Source: Bacteroidetes bacterium UBA955
Lineage (GTDB): Bacteria > Bacteroidota > Bacteroidia > NS11-12g > UBA955
Length of the DNA: 16,303 nucleotides
Assembly: GCA_002293105.1 (NCBI GenBank)
Contig: DBCP01000142.1
Span: 1 to 16,303 of the forward strand
Reading direction: 5' to 3'
Shown here: positions 15,621-16,303 of the stretch, piece after piece
Numbering within the stretch: position 1 is the first letter of the stretch
How the letters are laid out: each line of letters starts with the position of its first letter
Translations under genes and position numbers: made by a program
Notes under the pieces: generated by a model
Seen by the model: only the letters and a program-made list of their open reading frames with translations
Databases searched by the model: none
What the model was told of the DNA's origin: nothing

Positions 15621-16303
15621 ATGGTGTTATTGTTTGTCCACCAAAATTCCCCGCGACTTCACTATATAACAGAGGAGGTTTTTTCGCGACGATTGGGGTT
15701 TGCGGTTTCGATAACACTTGATATCAATGAATTTCTGAACAGTACAGTCACACACAAAATTGCATACACCCCCACTCCCATTGAGTTAGACGACAACAAT
15801 TCCATGGTTTGGGTTTTTTGCGATGGGCTACTACAAGAAAACTTTGTGAGACCTTTGGGCGAAAATCTCACCACCAAAACCTACGCCATTGAACCCATAA
15901 ACGCATTAGGTAGTCTTTCTTTCAACACCCTTTTTGGGCTGTTTCCGGCTGATCAATCGTCGGAGTTAACAAGCGGAGACCCGAAAACAGCAACAAACGG
16001 AGGGCATTCGTTCATTGATTTGGCATCAAAACACATACCTTTCGACCTATTCGCCACCATTTTTTGGTCCATTTCAAGATACGAAGAAGTACAGTGGGGC
16101 ATTTCGCAAGCTGTTCAAAAACAAAAAGGCGCTTTACAGCCTGATGAACACGGCCGCTACACCGCCACACAGAGTTTGTTGTTTCAATCAGGGGTGCTTG
16201 AAAGACCCTTTGTGGATGAACTTGTTTGGTTTTTAGGTGCGCTCCTAAATCGCAAACCACTGCATCAATATAGCATCGTGCCAACCGCAGATATCGACAT
16301 GGC
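15621..16303 (+). CDS. Polysaccharide-deacetylase-like protein (DUF7033-type N-terminal region), partial
   Basis: The 227 codons seen stay open to the window edge; the gene continues beyond. The start is an ATG 29 bases from the divergent gmd start, followed by MVLLFVHQNSPRLHYI. This resembles the openings of Bacteroidota proteins with an N-terminal DUF7033 region and a downstream NodB-like deacetylase fold. Supporting motifs are FDLFATIFWSISRYEE (about residues 141-156), DEHGRYTATQSL, SGVLERPFVDEL and, at the very end, PTADIDMA, where the catalytic-domain aspartates would begin. The deacetylase half itself is outside the window, so activity is inferred from family resemblance. There is no signal peptide. 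Sitting back to back with the GDP-fucose genes suggests a surface-polysaccharide role. Confidence 0.65.
   Translation, partial: MVLLFVHQNSPRLHYITEEVFSRRLGFAVSITLDINEFLNSTVTHKIAYTPTPIELDDNNSMVWVFCDGLLQENFVRPLGENLTTKTYAIEPINALGSLSFNTLFGLFPADQSSELTSGDPKTATNGGHSFIDLASKHIPFDLFATIFWSISRYEEVQWGISQAVQKQKGALQPDEHGRYTATQSLLFQSGVLERPFVDELVWFLGALLNRKPLHQYSIVPTADIDM

Noticed and set aside
15662..16284. Minus- and plus-strand short frames over the window end
   Set aside because: The plus-strand frame open from 15621 to the edge carries the deacetylase-family motifs; the others are shadows of it.

Overview
The window looks like a chromosomal segment of a member of the Bacteroidota. The evidence is a type IX secretion (T9SS) C-terminal sorting domain, an Arg-rich RicT-type PSP1 protein, a DUF4286 and a DUF4403 gene, five TAnnTTTG -7 promoter elements just upstream of start codons, and no convincing Shine-Dalgarno sequence at any start. 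I cannot place it to class or genus. Coding density is very high. No gap between genes reaches 100 bases, and I found no tRNA, rRNA, CRISPR array or insertion sequence.

Layout. (1) The 3' end of carB (+) meets a four-gene minus-strand block across a shared terminator. Read 5' to 3', the block is a GyrI-like lipoprotein, the LD-carboxypeptidase gene ldcA, a GtrA-family membrane protein, and ricT. The first three overlap at their stop and start codons; ricT has its own promoter element. (2) Divergent from the lipoprotein is a tight plus-strand operon: purS, a DUF4286 gene, mnmH/selU (tRNA 2-selenouridine synthase) and a short-chain dehydrogenase, closed by a strong terminator. (3) pyrF (-) converges on that terminator. 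(4) Divergent from pyrF is a 1245-residue T9SS-exported protein built of repeated beta-sandwich-like modules. It overlaps a DUF4403 lipoprotein gene, which ends at a bidirectional terminator. (5) From the other side come gmd-fcl (GDP-L-fucose synthesis) and gapA on the minus strand. (6) Divergent from gmd, with a 29-base spacer, starts a polysaccharide-deacetylase-like (DUF7033-type) gene that runs off the window end.

Functions fall into three groups. Nucleotide synthesis is represented by carB, pyrF and purS. RNA-related functions are mnmH and the RicT homologue. Envelope and glycan functions are ldcA, GtrA, gmd/fcl, the deacetylase-like gene, the T9SS protein and two lipoproteins. Most genes are recognisable housekeeping families. 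I did not find a convincing undescribed multi-gene system. The points most worth a second look are the 96-bp-repeat Arg-rich tail on RicT, the identical 13-base promoter core placed 4-6 bases from two start codons (possible leaderless mRNAs), the lipoprotein-ldcA-gtrA coupled block, and the T9SS protein/DUF4403 pair.
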